Shown here: one piece after another, positions 6,857-14,762 of the stretch
Numbering within the stretch: the stretch's first letter is position 1
Layout of the letters: every line of letters starts with the position of its first letter
NCBI GenBank assembly: GCA_003819715.1
Contig: RPQN01000024.1
Span: 1 to 34,511 of the forward strand
DNA length: 34,511 nt
Reading direction: 5' to 3'
Source: Ignavibacteriota bacterium
GTDB lineage: Bacteria > Bacteroidota > Ignavibacteria > UBA10030
Notes under the pieces: model-generated
Told to the model about the DNA's origin: nothing
The model's database searches: none
The model's input: the letters and a program-made list of their open reading frames with translations, nothing else
Position numbers and translations under genes: made by a program

Positions 6857-7591
6857 ATGGCAGACCTGAAATACAACCGGATTCTCTTAAAGCTCAGCGG
6901 CGAATCTCTCATGGGAAGCCGGGAGTACGGCATCGATCCCGTTATCGTGAAACGCTATGCCGAAGAGATTGCAGCGGTGGCAAAGCTCGGCGTCCAAATT
7001 GGAATTGTGATCGGAGGCGGTAATATCTATCGAGGCATGGAAGGATCTGCCGACGGTATTGATAAAGTCACCGGCGATCAGATGGGAATGCTCGCGACCG
7101 TCATCAATGCGCTCGCCCTGCAAAATGCGCTGGAACACAAAGGATTAAAAACCCGATGCCTGAGCGCCATCAATATGGAACGTATAGCGGAACCGTTCAT
7201 TCGGCGGCGCGCAATCCGGCATTTGGAGAAAGGCCGGGTTGTTATTTTTGCCGCCGGCACAGGAAATCCCTATTTCACAACCGATACCGCTGCGGTTCTC
7301 CGCGCAATCGAAATTGAAGCGAATGTGATTATTAAGGGTACACGGGTAGATGGCGTCTTTGATTGTGATCCTGAAAAGAACGCTGCAGCTGTTCATCTTC
7401 CTGAAATTTCCTACGCGGACGTTTTAAAACAGGACCTCCACGTCATGGATCTGACCGCGATAACGCTCTCGAAGGAAAACAATCTTCCTCTGGTTATTTT
7501 TAATATGAATATCGACGGAAACCTGAAACGGGTCGTCTGTGGAGAAGCGGTCGGCTCAAAAATAGTTGAAATCTCGAAACAAAAGTCGTAA
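6857..7591 (+). CDS. pyrH: UMP kinase
   Basis: PyrH phosphorylates UMP to UDP with ATP; it is a cytosolic hexamer of the amino-acid-kinase fold. The 244-residue protein begins [15 protein letters not shown], with the phosphate-binding lysine/serine segment KLSGE at 12-16. It continues with [11 protein letters not shown] (51-61), [16 protein letters not shown] (75-90) and the nucleotide-binding [16 protein letters not shown] (133-148). It lies in the conserved tsf-pyrH-frr order. A strong hairpin-plus-T terminator ends 11 bases before the ATG, so expression must come from read-through or from a promoter inside tsf. A G-rich sequence (GGGGGTGG) serves as the ribosome-binding site. Confidence 0.96.
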   Translation: MADLKYNRILLKLSGESLMGSREYGIDPVIVKRYAEEIAAVAKLGVQIGIVIGGGNIYRGMEGSADGIDKVTGDQMGMLATVINALALQNALEHKGLKTRCLSAINMERIAEPFIRRRAIRHLEKGRVVIFAAGTGNPYFTTDTAAVLRAIEIEANVIIKGTRVDGVFDCDPEKNAAAVHLPEISYADVLKQDLHVMDLTAITLSKENNLPLVIFNMNIDGNLKRVVCGEAVGSKIVEISKQKS

Positions 7592-7627
7592 CATCACTCA
7601 TCCTATCCACTAATTGATGGAACGCCT

Positions 7628-8191
7628 ATGACAAACTCAAAAGATATTCTGAAGCAGGCAGAAGACAGAATGAAGAAAGCCGTAGAAGTGGTGCGTGACG
7701 AACTTGTTAAAATTCGTACCGGCAAAGCGACGACTGCCCTCCTGGACGGAATTAAAATAGATTATTATGGTACCATGACCCCGTTAAATAAGGTGGCGAA
7801 TGTGAGCATACCGGACGTGCACACGGTCGCCGTTCAGCCATGGGAAAAAAATATCATCCCGATCATCGAGAAGGCAATTCTCACCGCGAACCTCGGCTTG
7901 AATCCAGCCTCGGATGGGACGATCGTTCGTGTCCCGATTCCTGCACTGAATGAAGAACGACGCCGTGATCTTGTAAAATTAGTTAAAAAGTTCGGAGAAG
8001 ATGGAAAAATTGCCGTCCGCAATGTCCGCCGCGATGCCATTGAACACCTGAAGAAAGCTGAAAAAGGTGAACATATGTCTGAAGATGAACGAAAACGCGG
8101 CGAACAAGATACGCAGAAACTGACCGATAAATATATTAAAGATATCGATAACCATCTCGCGGCGAAAGAAAAAGAAATTATGGAAGTGTAA
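7628..8191 (+). CDS. frr: Ribosome recycling factor
   Basis: RRF, with EF-G, splits post-termination ribosomes. The 187-residue protein matches the family length (185 in E. coli). Its three-helix-bundle domain and hinge/beta domain are recognisable: ELVKIRTGKATTALLDGIKIDYYG (25-48), PLNKVANVSIPD, and VRVPIPALNEERRRDLVKLVKKFGEDGKIAVRNVRRDA, where R-x-D-x3-K-containing helices are typical. It follows pyrH by 36 bases and is closed by a terminator at 8213-8241, so pyrH-frr forms a short unit bracketed by two similar terminators. Confidence 0.96.
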   Translation: MTNSKDILKQAEDRMKKAVEVVRDELVKIRTGKATTALLDGIKIDYYGTMTPLNKVANVSIPDVHTVAVQPWEKNIIPIIEKAILTANLGLNPASDGTIVRVPIPALNEERRRDLVKLVKKFGEDGKIAVRNVRRDAIEHLKKAEKGEHMSEDERKRGEQDTQKLTDKYIKDIDNHLAAKEKEIMEV

Positions 8192-8212
8192 CAAAATGAT
8201 ATTCTGAGTATC

Positions 8213-8241
8213 AAAAATCCCGGCCACAAGTCGGGATTTTT
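8213..8241 (+). terminator. Intrinsic terminator after frr
   Basis: AAAAATCCCG (8213-8222) pairs with CGGGATTTTT (8232-8241) around a nine-base loop. The A-run/T-run flanks make it potentially bidirectional. The loop shares CACAA with the tsf terminator at 6817-6845. Confidence 0.85.
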
Positions 8242-8275
8242 GATTATGAGCATCTCATTCAGAAGTGAAGAAGCA

Positions 8276-10414
8276 ATGGGTTTATTCTTAAAAAAAATAT
8301 TTTTTTTTATTATAGTATTGTCATGCATCGCACCGGGACAAACGAAAACGATTGACCGTTTCTCTCTTGTCCAGAGACACCATGTCGTCAACACGTCCTT
8401 CGATACACTGGCATCTCTCTCAGTGGGCAATGGAGAATTCGCCTATACGGTTGATGCGACAGGATTGCAGACCTTCCCCGAATTCTACAAGAATGGTATA
8501 CCACTGGGAACACAATCACAATGGGGTTGGCATTCCTTTCCCAATGACAGCGGTTATACGCTGGATGAGGTCACGAAGCAATATCCTTCACATGAACATT
8601 CGGTATTTTATCCCGTAGAATGGACATTCCCGGAAAGGAAGACAAACGCAGCCCGGTGGCTTCGACAGAATCCTCATCGTCTCCACCTGGGGATCGTTGG
8701 TTTCGAAATATTAAAATCGAACGGGGAAGCGGCTGTTCCGAATGACATTAAAGGGATTCATCAGTCGCTCGATCTTTGGTCGGGGACAATGACGAGTGCG
8801 TTCCTTGTGGAACATACACCGGTCCATGTCATGACGATTTGCCATCCGGATCTTGATATGATTTCCACCAGGGTCGTTTCACGATTGGTGTCATCGGGAC
8901 GGTTGAACATCATGGTGCGGTTTCCTTATCCAACGGGATTGAACACGGATTGGGCATGCGCGTGGAATCAGCCGAAGAAGCATACCTCGAAGATAGTTCA
9001 ACAGTCTTCTTATGACGCATCCATAGAACGAATTCTCGATTCAACAACGTATTATGTTTATGGGAGATGGAATGAGAGGGCCGAGTTCAAGGAGACAGGT
9101 CCCCACTCGTTTCGCCTCCAATCGACGAACTCTGATACATTGACCTTTTCATGCCGATTCTCACCTGATGCGAAATTCCAAACACTCCCCGACATTCAAA
9201 CAACTCTTCAACAATCGGTGGACCATTGGAAAGAGTTCTGGATGTCCGGCGGTGCCGTGGATTTTTCGGGAAGCACGGACCCGCGGGCTTATGAATTGGA
9301 ACGGCGAATTGTTCTCTCACAGTATTTACTGCGCATTCAATGTGCGGGATCACTCCCGCCCCAGGAGACGGGATTGACGTATAACAGCTGGTTTGGCAAG
9401 TTCCACCTGGAAATGCATTGGTGGCATGCAGTACATAATGTTCTCTGGGGAAGAACGGATCTTTTTGAAAAAAGCATGCAATGGTACACGAGGATAATTC
9501 CGGCCGCTTTTCGTACTGCTCAACGTCAAGGTTTTGCGGGGTGTCGGTGGCCAAAGATGACAGATCCATCAGGCAGGGAGAGTCCATCAAATATTGGACC
9601 GTTTCTTATCTGGCAGCAACCGCATCCCATATATTATGCCGAGCTTTTCTATCGTGCGTTGCCGACCGAAGAGACGTTACAGAAATATAAAAACCTCGTT
9701 TTACCAACCGCAGAATTTATGGCGTCTTATATGACGTTTGACTCGTTGAATCGTCGCTATAGACTTGGCCCCATGCTCATTCCTGCGCAAGAACGATTTG
9801 ACCCTGCCCGGACCATCAATCCATCGTTTGAACTTGCGTATTGGTACTGGGGTCTATCCACCGCTCAGCGATGGCGGGAACGATTGAACTTACCGAGAGA
9901 TCGATCATGGGATTCCATGTTGGACAATATCTCATCATTGCCGAAATCAAACGGAACGTATTTAGCAGCAGAAAGTGCGCCGGATTCGTATGTCAATCCG
10001 CTTTCTCTGTCGGATCATCCTTCAGTTCTTGGTGCATATGGATTCCTCCCTTGGTCGCGCTTGATAGATACCTCGATAATGCGTACAACATTGGACACGA
10101 TTCTTAACCATTGGAATTGGAGCTCAACGTGGGGTTGGGATTATCCTTTGATGACCATGACGGCGGTGAGACTCGGAATGCCGGACAGGGCAATAGACAT
10201 ATTGTTGAAGGATACCCAGAAAAACACTTATCTGAAGAATGGGCATAACTATCAGGATCGTCGTTTACGGGTATACTTGCCGGGCAATGGTGGATTGTTG
10301 ACCGCGGTCGCGATGATGTGTGCGGGGTTCGATGGATCTCAGGTTGAAAATCCGGGAATACCGAAGAACAAAAATTGGGTGGTTCGCTGGGAGGGACTTC
10401 ACCGCATGGAATAA
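8276..10414 (+). CDS. Secreted six-hairpin (alpha/alpha)6 glycosidase-like protein
   Basis: The 712-residue product has an N-terminal signal peptide from ATG 8276 (MGLFLKKIFFFIIVLSCIAPG, cleavage near residue 22), so it is exported. The N-terminal part (about 30-320) is beta-rich, resembling the super-sandwich domain of clan GH-L/GH-M enzymes. From about 335 it is helical with many aromatic residues. The segment YNSWFGKFHLEMHWWHAVH (369-387) resembles the first substrate-binding helices of GH65/GH95-type six-hairpin glycosidases, with E379 and H381 as possible active-site residues. Later motifs include IPAQERFDP and STWGWDYPLMTMTA. I cannot assign family or substrate with certainty; an inactive or lyase-like relative is possible. 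An upstream ATG at 8246 would lengthen and spoil the signal peptide. The gene starts 34 bases after the frr terminator with no obvious promoter. Confidence 0.7.
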   Translation: MGLFLKKIFFFIIVLSCIAPGQTKTIDRFSLVQRHHVVNTSFDTLASLSVGNGEFAYTVDATGLQTFPEFYKNGIPLGTQSQWGWHSFPNDSGYTLDEVTKQYPSHEHSVFYPVEWTFPERKTNAARWLRQNPHRLHLGIVGFEILKSNGEAAVPNDIKGIHQSLDLWSGTMTSAFLVEHTPVHVMTICHPDLDMISTRVVSRLVSSGRLNIMVRFPYPTGLNTDWACAWNQPKKHTSKIVQQSSYDASIERILDSTTYYVYGRWNERAEFKETGPHSFRLQSTNSDTLTFSCRFSPDAKFQTLPDIQTTLQQSVDHWKEFWMSGGAVDFSGSTDPRAYELERRIVLSQYLLRIQCAGSLPPQETGLTYNSWFGKFHLEMHWWHAVHNVLWGRTDLFEKSMQWYTRIIPAAFRTAQRQGFAGCRWPKMTDPSGRESPSNIGPFLIWQQPHPIYYAELFYRALPTEETLQKYKNLVLPTAEFMASYMTFDSLNRRYRLGPMLIPAQERFDPARTINPSFELAYWYWGLSTAQRWRERLNLPRDRSWDSMLDNISSLPKSNGTYLAAESAPDSYVNPLSLSDHPSVLGAYGFLPWSRLIDTSIMRTTLDTILNHWNWSSTWGWDYPLMTMTAVRLGMPDRAIDILLKDTQKNTYLKNGHNYQDRRLRVYLPGNGGLLTAVAMMCAGFDGSQVENPGIPKNKNWVVRWEGLHRME

Positions 10415-10494
10415 CGCGCCGTGAGGCTGCCTGCAACATTCTCTCACTGCTTCCGTAAGTTGAATGGGACCCGTTCGAACGAAAGGATAAAGTC

Positions 10495-11202
10495 ATGGAA
10501 GCAAAAAAACGCCTCTACAGGAATCAAACCAATAAGGTCATCGCCGGGGTGTGCAGCGGGCTTGGTGAATATTTTCATGTGGACGTCATTCTTATTCGGC
10601 TTGTCTGGATTGTTCTCACCCTGCTCGGCGGTGCTGGAATCATTGCATACATACTTGCGTGTATCATCGTTCCGAAAAATCCGGCCGAATCCGGATTGTC
10701 ATCGCCGCCGCAGGCACATGATTTTACTGCGGTAAGGATTTTTGGATTTCTCTTTGTCGGCGCAGGCGTCGCCATTTTGCTGGACAACCTTGATATTTTA
10801 TCGTTTCATCGATGGTGGCATCTTTCTTGGGAGTTCGTATTCCCGGGGCTCCTGATTCTTGCAGGCATATATTTTCTCACAAAACACAATAAAGTTCCGG
10901 TGCCTCCGCCGCCGCCTGATCCGTCAAACACGGGATCACCAGCCGCTGAGGACCAGATCCCGCCGGCTGCTCCTCCTTCGAACGAGGGACCGAACATAAA
11001 GACGCTCCGGCGTTCATTGACCGATAAAAAGCTTTTTGGTATTTGCGGTGGAGTGGGCGAATATTTTGATATCGATCCAACCATCATTCGAATTGTTTAT
11101 GCCGCTTTTACGATCATCTCCGGAGGCACTGGTATTCTCTTGTATTTATTGTTCTATCTGGTAATTCCTGAGGGCCAGCCGCAACCGATATCACCACGAT
11201 GA
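10495..11202 (+). CDS. PspC-domain membrane protein with two PspC domains
   Basis: The 235-residue protein carries two copies of the PspC domain, at about 3-60 (VIAGVCSGLGEYFHVDVILIRLVWIVL) and 172-232 (FGICGGVGEYFDIDPTIIRIVYAAF). Each has a short amphipathic GxGEYF segment followed by hydrophobic helices and a IVPK/VIPE end. Between them lie two further membrane helices (about 78-130) of the LiaF-like type and a proline-rich linker (about 133-168). PspC proteins act in envelope-stress responses; the tandem arrangement occurs in several phyla. AAAGGA precedes the ATG. The next membrane gene starts seven bases after the stop, so the two are probably co-expressed and may interact in the inner membrane. 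Confidence 0.88.
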   Translation: MEAKKRLYRNQTNKVIAGVCSGLGEYFHVDVILIRLVWIVLTLLGGAGIIAYILACIIVPKNPAESGLSSPPQAHDFTAVRIFGFLFVGAGVAILLDNLDILSFHRWWHLSWEFVFPGLLILAGIYFLTKHNKVPVPPPPPDPSNTGSPAAEDQIPPAAPPSNEGPNIKTLRRSLTDKKLFGICGGVGEYFDIDPTIIRIVYAAFTIISGGTGILLYLLFYLVIPEGQPQPISPR

Positions 11203-11209
11203 GGCTATA

Positions 11210-11734
11210 ATGGAAACGACAACACCGAAGCGATCGACGGGATTCTCAATATTTGGAATATTTCTCATACTCCTCGGGGCCGGACTGATTCTCAGCAAGC
11301 TCAAATTGCTGCATTATCAATGGGGAACTATTCTTTGGGTATGCCTCGGTATTGCAGGTTTTGCGGCAGCAGTTCAAGCGTTTGTGAGCCGGCGCCGCGG
11401 CTTGGCGTTCTGGGGAAGTTTTTTATTCTTTATGAGTATCGCCGTGCTGGTTCATCGGTTCGAACTTTTAGACTTTGCACCGTGGGATGTTCCTGCAACA
11501 TTTTCACTTGCGCTCGGCTTGTCATTCCTGGTACTGTTTCTCTTCGAGCCGCGCCGGTTCGGTGTACTTGTTCCCATGATCTTTTTCTGCGGGTACGGAA
11601 TTCTGTATTATCTCTGGTGGTGGGACGTCATCGATTGGTTTGAGATGAAACACTACGTACAAACATACTGGCCCGCTCTCATTATCCTGTGGGGGATATC
11701 TTTGATCTTCCGGCCGAGGCGAATAAAGGGTTAG
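11210..11734 (+). CDS. LiaI/LiaF-like transmembrane protein
   Basis: This 174-residue integral membrane protein has about six hydrophobic helices arranged as three similar units. Each unit is a helix pair joined by an aromatic amphipathic stretch: KLKLLHYQWGTILW, RFELLDFAPWDVPATF and WDVIDWFEMKHYVQTYWPALII. Each ends with arginines (SRRRG, EPRR, RPRR). This is the pattern of the LiaI-LiaF-like membrane region found beside PspC proteins. No soluble domain is present. It follows the PspC-domain gene by seven bases. Its TAG (11732-11734) overlaps the polA stop on the opposite strand. Function is unknown; a role in envelope-stress sensing is inferred from the neighbour only. Confidence 0.78.
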   Translation: METTTPKRSTGFSIFGIFLILLGAGLILSKLKLLHYQWGTILWVCLGIAGFAAAVQAFVSRRRGLAFWGSFLFFMSIAVLVHRFELLDFAPWDVPATFSLALGLSFLVLFLFEPRRFGVLVPMIFFCGYGILYYLWWWDVIDWFEMKHYVQTYWPALIILWGISLIFRPRRIKG

Positions 11735-14541
11735 TGTGCCTCCAGCCAATTCTTTCCAATGCCGAGATCAACTTCAACGGGAACGGAAAGCGGAAGGGCC
11801 TGAGTCATTTCGCGCTCGACGAGTTTCTTCAGGAGAGCTTCTTCATTCATCCTCACTTCAAAAACCAGCTCATCATGAACCTGGAGCAGCATGGAACTGC
11901 GGAGGTTCTGTTTTATCATTTCTGCGTCGATGTGCACCATGGCGAGTTTAATCATATCTGCAGCGGTGCCTTGAATGGGCATATTGATCGATTGACGCTC
12001 CGCGTTCTGACGGATGTTTTTATTGTTGCTGCGGATGTCCGCAATATATCGCCGGCGGCCCAGGAGCGTGCTGACGTATCCGTTCGTTCGCGCACCTTCG
12101 ATGGTATCGCCGATATATTGCTGAACTTTTGGGAAGCGCGCAAAGTAACGCGTAATAATATCTTTGGCTTCGCTCTGGCTGATTTCTAACCGGTTGGCAA
12201 GACCGTATGCGCCGATGCCGTACATAATTCCAAAATTGACTTCTTTCGCTTTGCGTCTCATTTCCCGCGTTATTTCGTCTCCCGTCACGCCAAAAACCTT
12301 GGCAGCGGTCGTCGTATGAATATCCTCATGATTGCGAAACGCCTCCATCATACTTTCATCGCCGGAAATATGGGCCATGACCCGTAATTCAATCTGAGAA
12401 TAATCCGCCGAAAGGAGAAGGGAGTCTGCGTCTCCCGCGATGAAGGCTTTCCTGATCGCTCTTCCGATTTCAGTTCGGATCGGGATGTTCTGAATATTGG
12501 GATCACTGCTGGATAACCTTCCCGTTGTTGCGACGGTTTGATTAAACGAGGTGTGAACCCGCCCTGTCCGGGCGTTCATTAATTTCGGAAGAGTATCGAT
12601 ATACGTTGATTTCAATTTTGTCGATTGCCGAAAATCGAGCAGCATGTCGATGATCGGATGTTCCCCCTTCAATGCCTCCAGCACCGCTACATCCGTGGAA
12701 AACCCGGACTTGGTTTTACGGACCGGATTTAAATGGAGCCTGTTGAAGAGGATCTCTGATAATTGCTGTGTCGAATTGATGTTGAATGCAATACCTGCTG
12801 CCTTATGAATTTCGCGTGTGAGAGTATCAAGCTGCAGTTCCAGTTCCTTCGACATCGTTGAAAGAAGGCCGACATCAATGGCAACGCCTGAGCGCTCCAT
12901 TCTGGTCAGAACCGCAATGAGCGGGAACTCCATCTCTTCACAGAGTTTTATCATCCCAAGATCGACAAGTCTTTTTTGAAAATATTCATACAGGCGGTAG
13001 GTCATGTCGGAATCTTCACATGAATAATCGGAGAGCAGCGCTAAAGAAACCTCCCGAATATTTTTCTGCTCTTTACCGGTTCCCGTTAAATCCGAATACG
13101 AGACGGTTTTATATGAAAGATATTCTAAAGCGATATCGTCCATATTATGCTGTCCGTCGGCACGAACGATGTAACTCGCAATCATCGGATCAAAGAGAGC
13201 GCCTCTCACCGTGATGTCATACTGTGACAACACCAGCATATCATATTTTATGTTATAGCCGATTTTTTTTATCCGGGGGTTCTCAAAAATCGGTTTCAGT
13301 TGACGGCAGACCAGTTCCGGCGGCAGTCCCTCACCGGTGTTCGTCTGCCGGTCATTGTTGCCGAAGAGACTGCCGTCTTCCGGCTGCGCTTTGCCGGTAA
13401 CGGCGACATAGAATGCTTCGTGCGGCTTGAGGGCGAAGGAAATTCCCACGAGTTCAGCATTCAAGGAATCAGTGGAGGTGGTTTCGGTATCAAAGACAAA
13501 TTCTTTTGCTGATTTTAATGTGCTGCAGAGCGCCGAGAATTCCTGCTCCGATGTGATCAGCGTATAACGATGCTGATCTGTCGTGATATCGGACAGCGGT
13601 GCTGGTGCGGTAAATTCAATATCGGTGTCTCCCGGCTCTGGTACATCCGGCAGCTCTGATTGAAGCTTGCTGAGGAGCGATCGGAATTCAAGCGCTCCAA
13701 ATAACTCCAGCAATTTTGCTCTATTCCGTTTCTCTGCTTTTAAAGAATGGAAATTGATGGGAAGCGGCACCTGGATGTCAATGGTGACCAGCTGCCTTGA
13801 GAGGAACGCCAATTCCCTGTTGGCTTCTAATTTACTCCGCACCCCTTTCTGCGGAATTTCATCAAGGTGTTTATACAGATCTTCAATGCTCCCGTATTTT
13901 TGAATAAGAGGAATCGCAGTTTTTTCGCCGATCCCCCTGACACCCGGAACGTTATCCGATGCATCACCAATGAGCCCCATGACTTCAATGACTTTATCCG
14001 GTGAGACGCCAAATTTCTGTTTCACTCCCTCTTGATCCACAATTTCAATATCGGTTCCCAGCTTGCCCGGTTTGAAGATTTTTGTACTATCGGAGACGAG
14101 CTGCATGAAATCCTTGTCGGGTGTGACAAGAAAGGTGAGAACGCCTTCGCGCTCTGCTTGTTTTGCCAATGTGCCGATAATATCATCCGCTTCGTATCCG
14201 TCCATCTCGATGACGGGGATATTGTATGCGCGTACGATCTCCTTAATGATGGGGATTTGTGTGATCATATCGTCCGGCATTTTTTGACGGGTTGCCTTGT
14301 ATTCTTTATACGCGTTGTGCCGGAACGTCGGTTTGGCGGTATCAAAAACAACTGCAATGTGGTCGGGAAATTCCTGCGAAAGAATGCGGTTCAGAAATGT
14401 GACAAAGCCGTAGACGGCGCTGGTATTCTCGCCCTTCGAATTCATTAATGGCTGACGGATAAATGCGAAATATGCGCGGTACGCCAGCGCCATCGCATCG
14501 ATAAGATATAATCTCTCTTTTCTTGCAGCAGGGATTGCCAT
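11731..14541 (-). CDS. polA: DNA polymerase I
   Basis: Replicative gap-filling and repair polymerase with three intact modules in 936 residues. The 5' nuclease (about 1-290) has LIDAMALAYR, VVFDTAKPTFRH, GYEADDIIG, TPDKDFMQLV and GDASDNVPGVRGIGEKTA. The 3'-5' proofreading domain (about 325-510) keeps its acidic residues: FDTET (D351, E353), NIKYD and YSCED-D, so it should be active, unlike many Gram-positive homologues. The polymerase domain shows motif A LSADYSQIELR, motif B RRKAKEVNFGIMYG (Phe at the sugar-discriminating site) and motif C VHDE (888-891). Start at 14541 (GAGG 11 bases upstream) is preferred over an in-frame ATG at 14619, which adds 26 unrelated residues. Convergent with the LiaF-like gene. 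Confidence 0.97.
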   Translation of the reverse strand: MAIPAARKERLYLIDAMALAYRAYFAFIRQPLMNSKGENTSAVYGFVTFLNRILSQEFPDHIAVVFDTAKPTFRHNAYKEYKATRQKMPDDMITQIPIIKEIVRAYNIPVIEMDGYEADDIIGTLAKQAEREGVLTFLVTPDKDFMQLVSDSTKIFKPGKLGTDIEIVDQEGVKQKFGVSPDKVIEVMGLIGDASDNVPGVRGIGEKTAIPLIQKYGSIEDLYKHLDEIPQKGVRSKLEANRELAFLSRQLVTIDIQVPLPINFHSLKAEKRNRAKLLELFGALEFRSLLSKLQSELPDVPEPGDTDIEFTAPAPLSDITTDQHRYTLITSEQEFSALCSTLKSAKEFVFDTETTSTDSLNAELVGISFALKPHEAFYVAVTGKAQPEDGSLFGNNDRQTNTGEGLPPELVCRQLKPIFENPRIKKIGYNIKYDMLVLSQYDITVRGALFDPMIASYIVRADGQHNMDDIALEYLSYKTVSYSDLTGTGKEQKNIREVSLALLSDYSCEDSDMTYRLYEYFQKRLVDLGMIKLCEEMEFPLIAVLTRMERSGVAIDVGLLSTMSKELELQLDTLTREIHKAAGIAFNINSTQQLSEILFNRLHLNPVRKTKSGFSTDVAVLEALKGEHPIIDMLLDFRQSTKLKSTYIDTLPKLMNARTGRVHTSFNQTVATTGRLSSSDPNIQNIPIRTEIGRAIRKAFIAGDADSLLLSADYSQIELRVMAHISGDESMMEAFRNHEDIHTTTAAKVFGVTGDEITREMRRKAKEVNFGIMYGIGAYGLANRLEISQSEAKDIITRYFARFPKVQQYIGDTIEGARTNGYVSTLLGRRRYIADIRSNNKNIRQNAERQSINMPIQGTAADMIKLAMVHIDAEMIKQNLRSSMLLQVHDELVFEVRMNEEALLKKLVEREMTQALPLSVPVEVDLGIGKNWLEAH

Positions 14542-14585
14542 CACTCTGTTATCCTCATACGTGGAAATGCAATTAAATCTATCAG

Positions 14586-14613
14586 AGTATTCTCCAAATT
14601 GCAACAATGCCAA
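14586..14613 (-). promoter_or_regulatory. Possible polA promoter
   Basis: Read on the - strand, TTGGCA (14613-14608), a 16-base spacer and AATACT (14591-14586) resemble a sigma-70 promoter with a good -35 and a moderate -10. Transcription would start near 14579, downstream of the in-frame ATG at 14619. That would support the shorter polA start. Confidence 0.35.
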
Positions 14614-14762
14614 TTTCACGGTGCCGAATCATCCGATGATCCAGCTGCAAACAAATAAACCCGGGAATCATCATCTCAAATTGGAATTAATAAAGCAGGA
14701 ACACTGTTGTAACAAACAATGTGGAACTCAGGTGAAATGAACTGAACAGGAGGAATCCGAAC

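Noticed and set aside
7834-8430. Long open frame on the - strand over frr and its downstream gap
   Set aside because: It is antisense to the well-supported frr gene, has a composition of reversed codons and no recognisable domain or ribosome-binding site.
14542-14619. Longer DNA polymerase I start at 14619
   Set aside because: Family alignment begins at the residues after 14541, which has a plausible ribosome-binding site; the extension covers the probable promoter.
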